A stretch of DNA of 11,734 nucleotides, taken from NCBI GenBank assembly GCA_003695215.1, contig RFIM01000206.1:1-11734 (forward strand), written 5' to 3'. This stretch comes from Chloroflexota bacterium (GTDB lineage: Bacteria; Chloroflexota; Anaerolineae; Aggregatilineales; UBA2796). Below are positions 1 through 7,101 of the stretch, piece by piece (positions within the stretch are counted from its first letter, which is position 1; every line of letters begins with the position of its first letter). The notes beneath the pieces were generated by a model. The model was given only the letters and a program-made list of their open reading frames with translations. It had not been told where the DNA came from and did not search any database. The translations under genes and the position numbers were made by a program.

Positions 1-1503
1 GAAGCGCTCGGCTACACTTCCACAAGCGCCACTGCCTCGGCATGGCGGCGCACTTTGAGGCAACCGGGCGTCTACACGCTCACTATCCGCAACGACTCAG
101 ACCAAGAGATCGCCTACACTATCCGTCTGAACGCTGAAATTCCTGCGCCGACGCCAACGCCGCTGACAGTTCATATCAGCAGCGGCCAGATCATGCGTGG
201 CAGGCTCAACGCGCCTGACTCAGCCGTCTACCGCTTCCTGGCCCGCTCGACTCAGCAAGTGCGCCTCACAGTGGAGACTCAGCGCAGCGAGGCGCCCACA
301 TTGCAGTTGATCGCGCCTGATGGCCAGCCTGTGCGTGAGGCGCGCCAAAGCCGCGCCAACGGCTATGCCGTGCTGGAAGCGCCGCTCTCACAAGATGGCC
401 AGTATGCGATCGCCCTGATCGCCACGACTGACGAAGCCGCAGGCGATTACCTGCTCAGCTTCTTCCTGCTCGCCAAAGATACGCCGCCAACGCCGACTAT
501 CGAAGCGACGCTGAGCGCTGACCGCGCCGACATGGCTCAAAGCATCGCCGCCGATGGCTACGCGCAAGGTCAGATCGCCGCTTCAGAAGAGCGCTACTAT
601 CGTTTCAGCGGCAAAGCAGGTCAGACGGCGCTCATTTCGCTGTACCTGCCTGTGGCAGGTGAAGTGAATACGCCCGGCGCGCCGCCGCCAATCGGCCGCC
701 CGACGCCGCGCCCGCCTGACGCCGTCTTTGCTACGATCACGCTCTATGACGCGGCGCGCAACTTCATAGCTGAGGCGAGCAGCAGCGCCGAGAACAATCG
801 CACGCAGCCGCTCTTGGCAGTGCCGCTCAGCGCAGATGGCGACTATCTGATCGCCGTGCGCGGGCGCGGACTGGGCAGCATGGCGCGCACCTTCTGGCTG
901 AGCGTGATTCTCAGCGCGCCTGAGGCCACGCCAACGCGGACGCCAATCAACTTCTTGCCGCTAGAGGAAGTCCAGCGCGTCGCCATTGATGGCTTCCGCG
1001 ATGCAGGCATCTCTGAGTGGCGCTTCACGCCGCGCGGACGCGCCGTCCTGTTCGTGGTGCGCCCAACGCCCGACTCGAAGCTCAAAGCGGCTTTGGAAAT
1101 CTACACGCGCGAAGGCTTCCGCGAGGCGTTTGCTAGCGCCAACGAAGAAGGCGAGGAATTGCGCATCGCCATTCCGCAGCTGAGCAGCGCAGACGACTAT
1201 CGCGTGGTTATCCGCGCCTTAGATGGCAGCAGCGGCGCTTTCAGCCTGTATGCCAGCGGCTCGGTACACGGCTTGGCAGTTTTCAAGACCGTCAGGCGCT
1301 GTTTTGTGCGTAATGCGCCCAGCAACGAAGCTACGTATTTCACTGAATTTTTCGGTGTGGACTATGAGGCCTTTGCGCGCACAGCCGACGCACAATGGGT
1401 GCGCGTCCGCGATCGTGAGACCAAGCGCTACGGTTGGGTCTCGGTCAGGCAGATCGAATTCACTTATGGCGACCTGAACAAGCTGCCCATTGAGAGACCT
1501 TAA
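1..1503 (+). CDS. Surface/exported multidomain protein with PPC-like beta domains and C-terminal SH3-like domain (5' partial)
   Basis: The frame is open from base 1, so the true start lies outside the window; 500 residues are visible. From about nt 150 there is a series of beta-rich domains of roughly 100 residues, each starting with a 'G-x-L' turn and a 'YRF' strand and ending in a 'G-x-Y-x-[VIL]' strand. They lie at about nt 163-474, 505-924 and 952-1258, with the end of a fourth at nt 1-147. This pattern resembles bacterial pre-peptidase C-terminal (PPC) domains, which are non-catalytic beta sandwiches of secreted proteins. Linkers are proline/threonine rich (PTPTP, PPTPT, EATPTRTP). The C-terminus (about nt 1285-1480) looks like an SH3-like module: a 'VRNAP' strand, then 'WVRVRD' and 'GWVSVRQIEF'. 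No catalytic motif is visible. Likely role: cell-surface adhesion or wall binding (inference). Its TAA overlaps the stop of the convergent gene by four bases. Sure that it codes; moderately sure of the domain names. Confidence 0.85.
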   Translation, partial: EALGYTSTSATASAWRRTLRQPGVYTLTIRNDSDQEIAYTIRLNAEIPAPTPTPLTVHISSGQIMRGRLNAPDSAVYRFLARSTQQVRLTVETQRSEAPTLQLIAPDGQPVREARQSRANGYAVLEAPLSQDGQYAIALIATTDEAAGDYLLSFFLLAKDTPPTPTIEATLSADRADMAQSIAADGYAQGQIAASEERYYRFSGKAGQTALISLYLPVAGEVNTPGAPPPIGRPTPRPPDAVFATITLYDAARNFIAEASSSAENNRTQPLLAVPLSADGDYLIAVRGRGLGSMARTFWLSVILSAPEATPTRTPINFLPLEEVQRVAIDGFRDAGISEWRFTPRGRAVLFVVRPTPDSKLKAALEIYTREGFREAFASANEEGEELRIAIPQLSSADDYRVVIRALDGSSGAFSLYASGSVHGLAVFKTVRRCFVRNAPSNEATYFTEFFGVDYEAFARTADAQWVRVRDRETKRYGWVSVRQIEFTYGDLNKLPIERP

Positions 1504-2579
1504 TCAACGTGCAGGCGCACGCGCATGGCGTGAATGGCGTCGGTGCCATCCGGGAAGGCAGCGCCGATCAGGCTGTTGGGCAAAGCTGGTTGCTTGAAGC
1601 CGCTGGCATCTGTGGCGCGCACTGCCAAGCGATACAGACCGACTTGGCGCGGCATCCACAGGAAGTACCACCACGTCCAAGCCAGTGGGCTAGGCGGCGC
1701 GATCAATCTTGCGGCTTGCCAGGCAGAGGGTTGGCGCGCTGAGTCGGCCGACTCGATGCTCACCTCGACGGCTGTGATAGCGCGCTCGCCGCCAAAGGCA
1801 TAGCCTTCAAGATAAATCGGCGCGCTGAGCGGCAAGAGGTTCGTGGTCGGTCGCCGCAAGGCGCTGTTGGTCTTGACCGTTGCCAAATTTGACCAGCCGC
1901 GGCTTGGATTTTCCCAGTAGCCAAGCCGATCTTCAGCCGCGAGCGTGATGCGCGTCAGCCATTTCGGCTGCTTTTGCCCATACAAGTTCGGTATCAGGAT
2001 GCGCAGCGGCGCGCCGTGCCGCAAGGGCAAGGGTGCGTCATTGGCGCCCAAAATTAACATAACCTCAGGCTGAGTCAGGCGCTCGAGCGGCACAGACGTG
2101 GTGTAGCCATCAGCCGCCTCAAAGAGCGCGTAGCGGGCACTAGGCAGGATGCGTGCGCGCGCCAGCAGTGGCGCAAGCGGCACGCCTTGCCATATCAATG
2201 TGCCGATCAGGCCACCACCAACAGGGTTGCTGATGCATTGCAAGGTGCGCACAGCGCGCTGTTGTGGCATGGCGCGCAATTCAGCTAGGCTGAGCTGCAA
2301 TGGCGTGGCCACTAAGCCATCGATCTGCAACGTCCAACGCTCAGGATCGGACAAAGTTGGCGTGCCACGAAAGGACTTTTCGTAAAGTCGGCTGAGCGGC
2401 GTGATCGGAATCTGTCGCGGCACAGGCGGCACAGTCGCGGCGATGGGCACAGCTTGTGCTGGCGTATCAGTTGGCAAGCGCGCCATGCCACGTTGATAGA
2501 CGGTCGGCGCAGCGCGCTCAGGGCGGCAAGCGGCTGCCAAGAGCGCGGCGATCAGGAAACGGCGGCGCGACCAGCTCAT
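1500..2579 (-). CDS. Tat-exported molybdopterin-dependent oxidoreductase, sulfite-oxidase fold
   Basis: 359 residues. The N-terminus has a twin-arginine motif (SRRRFLI, residues 4-10), a short hydrophobic stretch and Cys18. The sequence before Cys18 (LLAAAC) is only a weak lipobox, so lipidation is uncertain. The catalytic domain has TLQCISNPVGGG at 112-123, where Cys115 is the expected Mo-thiolate ligand of the sulfite oxidase family. It also has the pocket motifs LRHGAPLRIL (186-195), YGQKQPKWLTRI (200-211) and GYWENPSRGWS (220-230). A C-terminal immunoglobulin-like dimerisation domain covers about 253-359. No heme or b5 domain is present, so electrons must pass to a separate partner; the substrate cannot be read from sequence. 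The start ATG overlaps the stop of the upstream propeller gene (ATGA), implying translational coupling. The length fits the family's two-domain members. Confidence 0.92.
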   Translation of the reverse strand: MSWSRRRFLIAALLAAACRPERAAPTVYQRGMARLPTDTPAQAVPIAATVPPVPRQIPITPLSRLYEKSFRGTPTLSDPERWTLQIDGLVATPLQLSLAELRAMPQQRAVRTLQCISNPVGGGLIGTLIWQGVPLAPLLARARILPSARYALFEAADGYTTSVPLERLTQPEVMLILGANDAPLPLRHGAPLRILIPNLYGQKQPKWLTRITLAAEDRLGYWENPSRGWSNLATVKTNSALRRPTTNLLPLSAPIYLEGYAFGGERAITAVEVSIESADSARQPSAWQAARLIAPPSPLAWTWWYFLWMPRQVGLYRLAVRATDASGFKQPALPNSLIGAAFPDGTDAIHAMRVRLHVD

Positions 2580-3619
2580 GGCAAGCTGCCCAGATAGCTC
2601 TCGGGCGAGACGCGCACAATGGCGCCATCTGCCAAGGTCAACTTGAAGGTGCCTGAGGCGTTCAAGCTGAGCAGCAGGGCTGTGTCGGCGCGAGCGGTCA
2701 GCGCGAGCGGGCGCAAAGGCTCGGGCAGCGTCTCGGTCAGCAGGCGGGCTTCGCGCACAGTGAAATCGGCGAGCGCGATCGCCGAGCGCGTGCGTCCACT
2801 GGATCGGCTGAGCCTGAAGAGTGCCTTTTTGCCGTCAGCGGCGAAGACGGGATAATGCGGCCGCTCATAGCCGCGCAAGGCGCCAATAGGCTGCTCAATC
2901 AAGCCGTTGAGTTCGATTAAAGTGACGGTGACGCCATCAGCTGTGGCTGCAAGGCGCAAGGCACGGCGCGCATCGGGCGAGAATGCCATCAAGCATGGGC
3001 AATCGGGCGAATCGGGCAGTGGGACGGCCTCGCCGCTCTCAACATGCAAGCGCAAGACGCTCTCGACGGGCAGGTCGAGGACAGGCGGCAACGGCTCGAA
3101 CAGATCGGTGCGGCGCGTGTAGAAGACGTAGGCGCCATCGTCGCTGATCGCCAAAGGCAAAATGCCCAGTCCACGTGTGGAGGTTGTATGTAGCGCCATG
3201 CGGTTCTCGCCCAGCAAACCTTCTACCACGAACAGATCGCTGATCGTGCCGCGCTCAGTGCGGGCTGTGAAGGCCCATGCTAGCCACTTGCCGTTGGCAG
3301 AACTGATCCAGCGAGTCATGAGCTGTTCATTTTGGCGCGGAATGTAGGGATGCAAGGCGATATCGCCGTTGGGCAAAGCCACGAGCGCCGCTTTGGTATC
3401 GGCGGCGCGGAATAGCACGCCTTCGCCAATCAGCGTGTGCCAATCGCCATTGATATTGATCGTTGTGCTGAGCGCTGTGCGCGCGTCGACGAAGATCACA
3501 GCCTGATCGCGCAAAAAGACGTCGTAGCGCGATGAATCAGGCGCCGCCCGAACTTGCCAGGCGCTCAGGCCAAAGCTGCACAGCACAAGGGCTATAATCA
3601 AAGGCCGCGCTTTTAGCAT
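2576..3619 (-). CDS. Exported beta-propeller-like protein of unknown function
   Basis: 347 residues. It begins with a signal peptide (basic MLKARP, then a hydrophobic stretch ending near 'VRAAPDS', cleavage likely around residue 26). The mature part carries several WD40/TolB-type blade signatures, where a turn with D-G or a similar pair precedes a hydrophobic strand: ISSANGKWLAWAF, AISDDGAYVFYTRR, AFSPDARRALRLA and VFAADGKKALFRLS. No enzymatic motif is visible. It is the first gene of a two-gene unit with the molybdopterin oxidoreductase (4-base ATGA overlap), so it may be a periplasmic partner or sensor for that enzyme (inference). The start is ATG at 3617-3619, with no strong Shine-Dalgarno. 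A TATAAT box on this strand lies 34-39 bases upstream, inside the divergent lipoprotein gene. Confidence 0.82.
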   Translation of the reverse strand: MLKARPLIIALVLCSFGLSAWQVRAAPDSSRYDVFLRDQAVIFVDARTALSTTININGDWHTLIGEGVLFRAADTKAALVALPNGDIALHPYIPRQNEQLMTRWISSANGKWLAWAFTARTERGTISDLFVVEGLLGENRMALHTTSTRGLGILPLAISDDGAYVFYTRRTDLFEPLPPVLDLPVESVLRLHVESGEAVPLPDSPDCPCLMAFSPDARRALRLAATADGVTVTLIELNGLIEQPIGALRGYERPHYPVFAADGKKALFRLSRSSGRTRSAIALADFTVREARLLTETLPEPLRPLALTARADTALLLSLNASGTFKLTLADGAIVRVSPESYLGSLP

Positions 3620-3660
3620 CGCACACAGTCACTCAGAAAGGATGCTAGGATGATTATAGC
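3591..3660. promoter_or_regulatory. 10-bp perfect inverted repeat containing face-to-face TATAAT boxes
   Basis: GCTATAATCA at 3591-3600 is the exact inverted copy of TGATTATAGC at 3651-3660, with 50 bases between the arms. Each arm holds a perfect TATAAT. The plus-strand box (3593-3598) points at the lipoprotein gene at 3650. The minus-strand box (3653-3658) points at the propeller gene starting at 3619. Each box lies inside the signal-peptide codons of the opposite gene. No good -35 match was found at 16-18 bases for either box. Promoter function is inference; the repeat itself is seen. Confidence 0.5.
3614..3647 (+). promoter_or_regulatory. 7-bp stem possible in the lipoprotein 5' leader
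   Basis: TAGCATC (3614-3620) can pair with GATGCTA (3641-3647), with a 20-base loop. The right arm takes in the last two bases of the likely Shine-Dalgarno AAGGA (3638-3642) and most of the spacer before the ATG at 3650, so the stem could hinder ribosome access. It is weak and could be chance. Confidence 0.25.
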
Positions 3661-4018
3661 GCGTCTCAGCAAGGCTACAGCGGCGCTGATGATTCTAGCA
3701 ATGTTGGCTGTGAGCGCCTGCGATCTGTTGCCATGTCTACCACAAGCGCTCTTGGCGCCCACGCCGACCGATGCGCCGCCTGATGTGCCGCTGCAGGCTT
3801 GGACGATTTATAATGGCTATCTGTGGTCGCAACCCGATGTCACGCTCGCGTTGTTGAACGGCGTGGCGCCGCCTGATACCGAGCTGATGATCATCTTCGG
3901 GCCGACCGAAGGCTACATCGAGTCAGGCATTCTCGGCGAGTTCTACTTGGTGCGCGCAGTGGGCGCGCCGCTCTCAGGCTGGATTCGCGCGCGTGAGATC
4001 ACCTTGCAGCGCCGCTGA
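3650..4018 (+). CDS. Small SH3-like lipoprotein
   Basis: 122 residues. It has a lipoprotein signal: basic MIIARLSK, a hydrophobic core and lipobox VSAC with Cys24 as the expected lipidated residue, followed by a proline/threonine spacer (LAPTPTDAPPD). The remaining 75 or so residues are beta-rich and end in 'GWIRAREITL'. This is the closing pattern of bacterial SH3-like domains, also seen at the C-terminus of the protein encoded at 1-1503. Predicted location: anchored on the outer face of the membrane. AAGGA at 3638-3642 sits seven bases before the ATG. The gene overlaps the convergent permease gene by 20 bases at their 3' ends. Function is unknown; the domain call rests on pattern only. Confidence 0.75.
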   Translation: MIIARLSKATAALMILAMLAVSACDLLPCLPQALLAPTPTDAPPDVPLQAWTIYNGYLWSQPDVTLALLNGVAPPDTELMIIFGPTEGYIESGILGEFYLVRAVGAPLSGWIRAREITLQRR

Positions 4019-4934
4019 GCGCGCCACTGCGGCGCATCAGCCATAAAGTGAGCATGAACGCGATCGCCGTGGCGCCAAGCAACATCAGCAAAACGCCGCT
4101 ATAAGTGCCAAGCGCCTCAACATGCCTGCCGCGAGTCCAGGTTGTGAGTGGCAAGATGAGCATGTACAGCGGCGATGTGCCGCCATCAGCGAAGGCGAAC
4201 GGCGCAAAACGATACCAACGGTAAGAAGCCGCGCCCAGTTCATAGCGCGTGAAGCCTGCGAAGATCGCCACAGGCGTGAAGCGCACTATAAATGCCATTG
4301 CGGCTGCCAGCGCGCCACGCTTGAAGAGCGTGCTGGCAAAAATGCCCAGCATGGTGCAACAGGCCGCTTCCACAAGCGTGATCAAGACGGTCAGGACGAC
4401 TGCAGTGTAAACTGCCCATGGCAGCCATTCGACTGTCGGCATCTGGTAGTCATCGTACAAGCTGTATGAGCTGTAGCGCCGATAGGCGAAGTAGGCGAAG
4501 CGATGCACAAAGGCGATCATCAGCACGGGCAACATCGCCAGGCGCACAGCGCCGAGCGCCAAAATCCACGGCGCGACTCGCCGCAGGGCCGCGAACCATT
4601 TGCCCAGCAAAATCTGGCGCGCGCTGAGGCCCGTCAGCACCAGCGCGTCCCACGTTTGTGAGACGTGCTCGCGGCTGACCGTGTTGGCGCCAGCAATGAT
4701 GCAACGCACAGCCACGATCGCATGAGTCGCCCAGATGGCCACTAGCGCGAACTCACGGCTGTGCCGAAAGGCGATGATCGGATTGCTCAGGCTCAGCGGC
4801 ACGCCGATCAGGATCGCCAAAAGCAGCACAGGCGGCACGACCTTGCCGATCCAAGTGCTGCGCGGCGCCGCGCGGCGCTGATGCGTGATCTCTTGCCAGA
4901 AGATAGGATTGCGCCTGTGAGAAAGAGCAGTCAT
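3999..4934 (-). CDS. ABC-2 type permease-like integral membrane protein (orphan)
   Basis: 311 residues from the chosen start. The TTG-initiated extension to 5003 is rejected because AAGGAG at 4945-4950 lies ten bases upstream of the ATG at 4932-4934. About six membrane segments are visible, near residues 33-50, 62-82, 120-145, 165-195, 200-222 and 283-305. Between the second and third is a cytoplasmic stretch reading ANTVSREHVSQTWDALVLTG then LSARQILLGKW. This is the hallmark of ABC-2 export permeases ('isrER..gTw..Ll.tpls...il.gK'). Such proteins normally pair with a separate ATPase, but none lies beside it on this strand, so the partner is elsewhere or absent. Substrate unknown. It is divergent from the dehydrogenase gene across 131 bases. 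Confidence 0.85.
   Translation of the reverse strand: MTALSHRRNPIFWQEITHQRRAAPRSTWIGKVVPPVLLLAILIGVPLSLSNPIIAFRHSREFALVAIWATHAIVAVRCIIAGANTVSREHVSQTWDALVLTGLSARQILLGKWFAALRRVAPWILALGAVRLAMLPVLMIAFVHRFAYFAYRRYSSYSLYDDYQMPTVEWLPWAVYTAVVLTVLITLVEAACCTMLGIFASTLFKRGALAAAMAFIVRFTPVAIFAGFTRYELGAASYRWYRFAPFAFADGGTSPLYMLILPLTTWTRGRHVEALGTYSGVLLMLLGATAIAFMLTLWLMRRSGALSGAAR
4009..4035. terminator. Candidate bidirectional hairpin between convergent genes
   Basis: GCGCCGC (4009-4015) pairs perfectly with GCGGCGC (4029-4035) around a 13-base loop, just where the lipoprotein and permease genes overlap tail to tail. There is no U-tract on either side, so intrinsic termination is doubtful. Confidence 0.3.
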
Positions 4935-4944
4935 CAGGCCGCCT

Positions 4945-4950
4945 CTCCTT
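4945..4950 (-). promoter_or_regulatory. Shine-Dalgarno AAGGAG that sets the permease start
   Basis: On the minus strand AAGGAG precedes the ATG at 4932-4934 by ten bases. It lies within the longer open frame, which supports the shorter protein. Confidence 0.6.
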
Positions 4951-4975
4951 ACTCTCATCGCGAACAGTGGCAGTA

Positions 4976-5003
4976 TTGTGCAGAAATTTTGCGCAATGTG
5001 CAA
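4976..5003. promoter_or_regulatory. Clustered TTGYRC half-sites in the divergent spacer
   Basis: The 131-base gap between the ABC-2 permease and the dehydrogenase (4935-5065) is more AT-rich than its surroundings. It holds TTGTGC (4976-4981), the 8-base palindrome TTGCGCAA (4989-4996) and TGTGCAA (4997-5003, TTGCACA on the other strand). These near-identical half-sites in both orientations look like an operator. A TATATT at 5023-5028 could be a -10 for the dehydrogenase, but no matching -35 was found. Confidence 0.35.
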
Positions 5004-5065
5004 CCGAGCGCGCGCTGCGTGCTATATTTTGTATTGAACGCTCATTTACGCTCTCGGTTTGACCT

Positions 5066-6238
5066 ATGCGCAAGTTTCTCTCTCTGTTGCTAGTGTGCGC
5101 GCTCTGGCTAGCGCACGGCGATGTCATTCACGCGCAAGACCCACGCGATCCCTATGCTTATCGCTTCGTGCCAATTGGCAGCAAGTTCGATAATCCGCTC
5201 TACCTGACTCATGCAGGCGATGGCAGCGGACGGCTGTTTGTGGTCGAGCAGGCGGGCCAAATTTGGATCATGTACGAAGATGGCAGGACGCTCGACCAGC
5301 CCTTTTTGGATATCAACGCGCTGCTGACTGATGACACCTTCCGCGGCGGCTACACAGAGCGCGGCTTGCTCAGCCTCGCCTTTCATCCGCAATACGCGCA
5401 GAACGGCGCCTTCTTCGTCTACTATTTTGATCGCGACGGCCACACTGTCTTGGCGCGCTATCGCGTCAGCGCCGACGATCCCAATCGCGCTGATCCCAAT
5501 AGCGGCGTGATTCTGCTGCGCATTCCGCAGCCCTTCGCCGATCACAATGGCGGCGGCATGCAATTCGGGCCTGATGGCTACCTATACCTAGGCGTCGGCG
5601 ATGGCGGTGGCACACAAGGCGATCCTGAAGGCAACGCCCAGAATCTGAGCCTCCTGCTGGGCAAGATTCTGCGCCTGGACGTGAACGATCTGAGCGCGGA
5701 TCGCTACGCTATTCCGCCCGATAATCCTTTTGTGAACACACCCAACGCGCGAGCAGAAATTTGGGCCTATGGCTTGCGCAATCCGTGGCGCATCAGCTTT
5801 GATCGCGAGACGGGCGACCTGTACATCGCCGACGTCGGCTGGGCAGGCGCCGAGGAAGTTAATTTTGTGCCGCGCGGCAGCCACGGCGGCATGAACTTCG
5901 GTTGGAATATCATGGAAGGCAACAATCGCTTGAGCGATAAGCCGCTTGGCGCCGATTACGTGCCGCCGTTTGCTGTCTACGATCACACGCAAGGCTGTTC
6001 AGTCACAGGCGGCTATGTCTATCGCGGTGGGCAGCTACAAGCTTTGCGCGGCTTGTACTTCTACGGCGATTACTGCAACGGCAACGTCTGGATCGCTGAG
6101 CGCGACCGCAATGGCACCTGGCAGACTCGCTTGTTCCGCAATACACGCCGCCAAATCAGTTCCTTCGGCGAAGATCAGCGCGGCGAACTCTACTTGATTG
6201 ACTACAAAGGCTATGTGCTGCGCCTGCAACGCGCCTGA
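5066..6238 (+). CDS. Secreted PQQ-dependent sugar dehydrogenase (glucose/sorbosone dehydrogenase family)
   Basis: 390 residues. The signal peptide covers about 1-23 (MRKF, hydrophobic core, cleavage near IHA|QDP). The mature protein has the six-bladed soluble glucose/sorbosone dehydrogenase signatures in order: ERGLLSLAFHPQY (98-110), DHNGGGMQFGPDGYLYLGVG (159-178), GKILRLDV (199-206), GLRNPWRISFDRETGDLY (236-253), NFGWNIMEG (277-285), GGYVYRG (315-321), FYGDYCNGNVW (332-342) and the closing SSFGEDQRGELYLI (365-378). Asp159-His160 and Arg238-Asn239 match the positions of catalytic and PQQ-binding residues in soluble glucose dehydrogenase (family knowledge). Cys311 and Cys337 could form a disulfide. 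It would oxidise aldose sugars or similar substrates outside the cytoplasm; the exact substrate is not decidable. No clear Shine-Dalgarno precedes the ATG, so the leader may be short. No PQQ synthesis gene is in the window. Confidence 0.93.
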   Translation: MRKFLSLLLVCALWLAHGDVIHAQDPRDPYAYRFVPIGSKFDNPLYLTHAGDGSGRLFVVEQAGQIWIMYEDGRTLDQPFLDINALLTDDTFRGGYTERGLLSLAFHPQYAQNGAFFVYYFDRDGHTVLARYRVSADDPNRADPNSGVILLRIPQPFADHNGGGMQFGPDGYLYLGVGDGGGTQGDPEGNAQNLSLLLGKILRLDVNDLSADRYAIPPDNPFVNTPNARAEIWAYGLRNPWRISFDRETGDLYIADVGWAGAEEVNFVPRGSHGGMNFGWNIMEGNNRLSDKPLGADYVPPFAVYDHTQGCSVTGGYVYRGGQLQALRGLYFYGDYCNGNVWIAERDRNGTWQTRLFRNTRRQISSFGEDQRGELYLIDYKGYVLRLQRA

Positions 6239-6253
6239 GCAGCTTGTGCTGCT
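6238..6253 (+). terminator. Short hairpin after the dehydrogenase stop
   Basis: AGCAGC (6238-6243) and GCTGCT (6248-6253) flank a four-base loop, beginning on the last base of the stop codon. Only TTATC follows, so it is at best a weak terminator. Confidence 0.3.
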
Positions 6254-6267
6254 TATCACAGGCTCAT

Positions 6268-6296
6268 TTGGCGTTCCACCTGAAGATGCCTATGAT
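6268..6296 (+). promoter_or_regulatory. Probable housekeeping promoter of the ABC/AttH operon
   Basis: TTGGCG (6268-6273, four of six to TTGACA) and TATGAT (6291-6296, five of six to TATAAT) are separated by exactly 17 bases, which puts the transcript start near 6303. This lies in the 120-base gap before the ATPase gene; the rest of that gap shows no gene. Confidence 0.5.
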
Positions 6297-6358
6297 CTCT
6301 CAACAAGCGGCAGACGCTCTCCGCATATTCACAGGTCATCTGCAAGAAAGGCTGAAGC

Positions 6359-7096
6359 ATGGCGCTTAGCTTATCCACAGCTCAACGCGACGGCGCACTA
6401 GCGCGCTCACGGACGCCTATCGTACGCCTGCGCAACTTGAGCAAAGCCTATGAGGAAGCAGGCGTGCAACGCACGATCCTGCATGCGCTGGATGCCGATC
6501 TCTACACTGGCGATTTCATCGTGCTGCTGGGCAAGAGCGGCAGCGGCAAAAGCACCTTGCTCAACTTGATCGGCGGCATAGACGTGCCAACTAGCGGCGA
6601 GATTTGGATCAACGACACCAACCTGACGGCGCTCAACGAGCGCGCTCTGACGCTCTTCAGGCGCGATCACATCGGCTTCGTCTTCCAATTCTTCAACTTG
6701 ATTCCGACGCTGACCGCATTGGAGAATGTCAGCCTGCCTTTTGAGCTGCAAGGCAAGCCGCGCCGTGAGAGCGAGCAACGTGCCCGCGCTTTGCTCGAGC
6801 GCGTCGGCTTGGCGCATCGCGCCGATACCTACCCTGATCGCCTCAGTGGTGGCGAGCAACAGCGCGTCGCCATTGCGCGCGCCCTGATCCATCAGCCGTT
6901 CTTGATCCTGGCAGACGAGCCGACAGGCAACTTGGATGAAGAGACTGGCGCCACAGTGCTGCGTCTGCTCTTGGAGCTGACTCGCGATGAAGGCAAGACG
7001 CTGATCATGGCGACGCATAATCCTGAAGTCGTGCCACTTGCCGACGTGGTCTATCACATTCATGAAGGCAAGCTGGTCGCAGAGCCGAAGGCGTAG
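6359..7096 (+). CDS. ABC transporter ATP-binding protein, LolD/MacB type
   Basis: 245 residues with a complete ATPase set: Walker A GKSGSGKS (58-65), Q-loop Gln110 in GFVFQFFNLIP, signature LSGGEQQR (162-169), Walker B FLILADEP (181-188) with catalytic Glu187, D-loop NLDEET (191-196) and H-loop His220 in MATHNPEV. The 'FQFFNLIPTLTALENV' stretch and length are typical of ATPases that serve FtsX-type permeases (LolCDE, MacB, AttE), which act by mechanotransmission on lipids, lipoproteins or envelope enzymes rather than classical solute import. AAAGG at 6347-6351 lies seven bases before the ATG. It is the first gene of a four-gene operon with gaps of only 5, 11 and 16 bases. Its natural permease is the split FtsX-type gene two positions downstream. 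Confidence 0.95.
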   Translation: MALSLSTAQRDGALARSRTPIVRLRNLSKAYEEAGVQRTILHALDADLYTGDFIVLLGKSGSGKSTLLNLIGGIDVPTSGEIWINDTNLTALNERALTLFRRDHIGFVFQFFNLIPTLTALENVSLPFELQGKPRRESEQRARALLERVGLAHRADTYPDRLSGGEQQRVAIARALIHQPFLILADEPTGNLDEETGATVLRLLLELTRDEGKTLIMATHNPEVVPLADVVYHIHEGKLVAEPKA

Positions 7097-7101
7097 TTGC
7101 C

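Noticed and set aside
3591..3660. Inverted repeat as the ends of a tiny mobile element
   Set aside because: The arms sit within the start regions of two intact genes, with no target duplication; a promoter reading fits better.
5001..5003. TTG start for the ABC-2 permease, giving 23 extra residues
   Set aside because: The ATG at 4932-4934 has AAGGAG ten bases upstream, and the extra residues cover the promoter-like spacer and lack family character.
6407..7063. 218-codon minus-strand frame opposite the ATPase
   Set aside because: A shadow of the strongly conserved ATPase gene; GC-rich codons on the plus strand keep this frame open.
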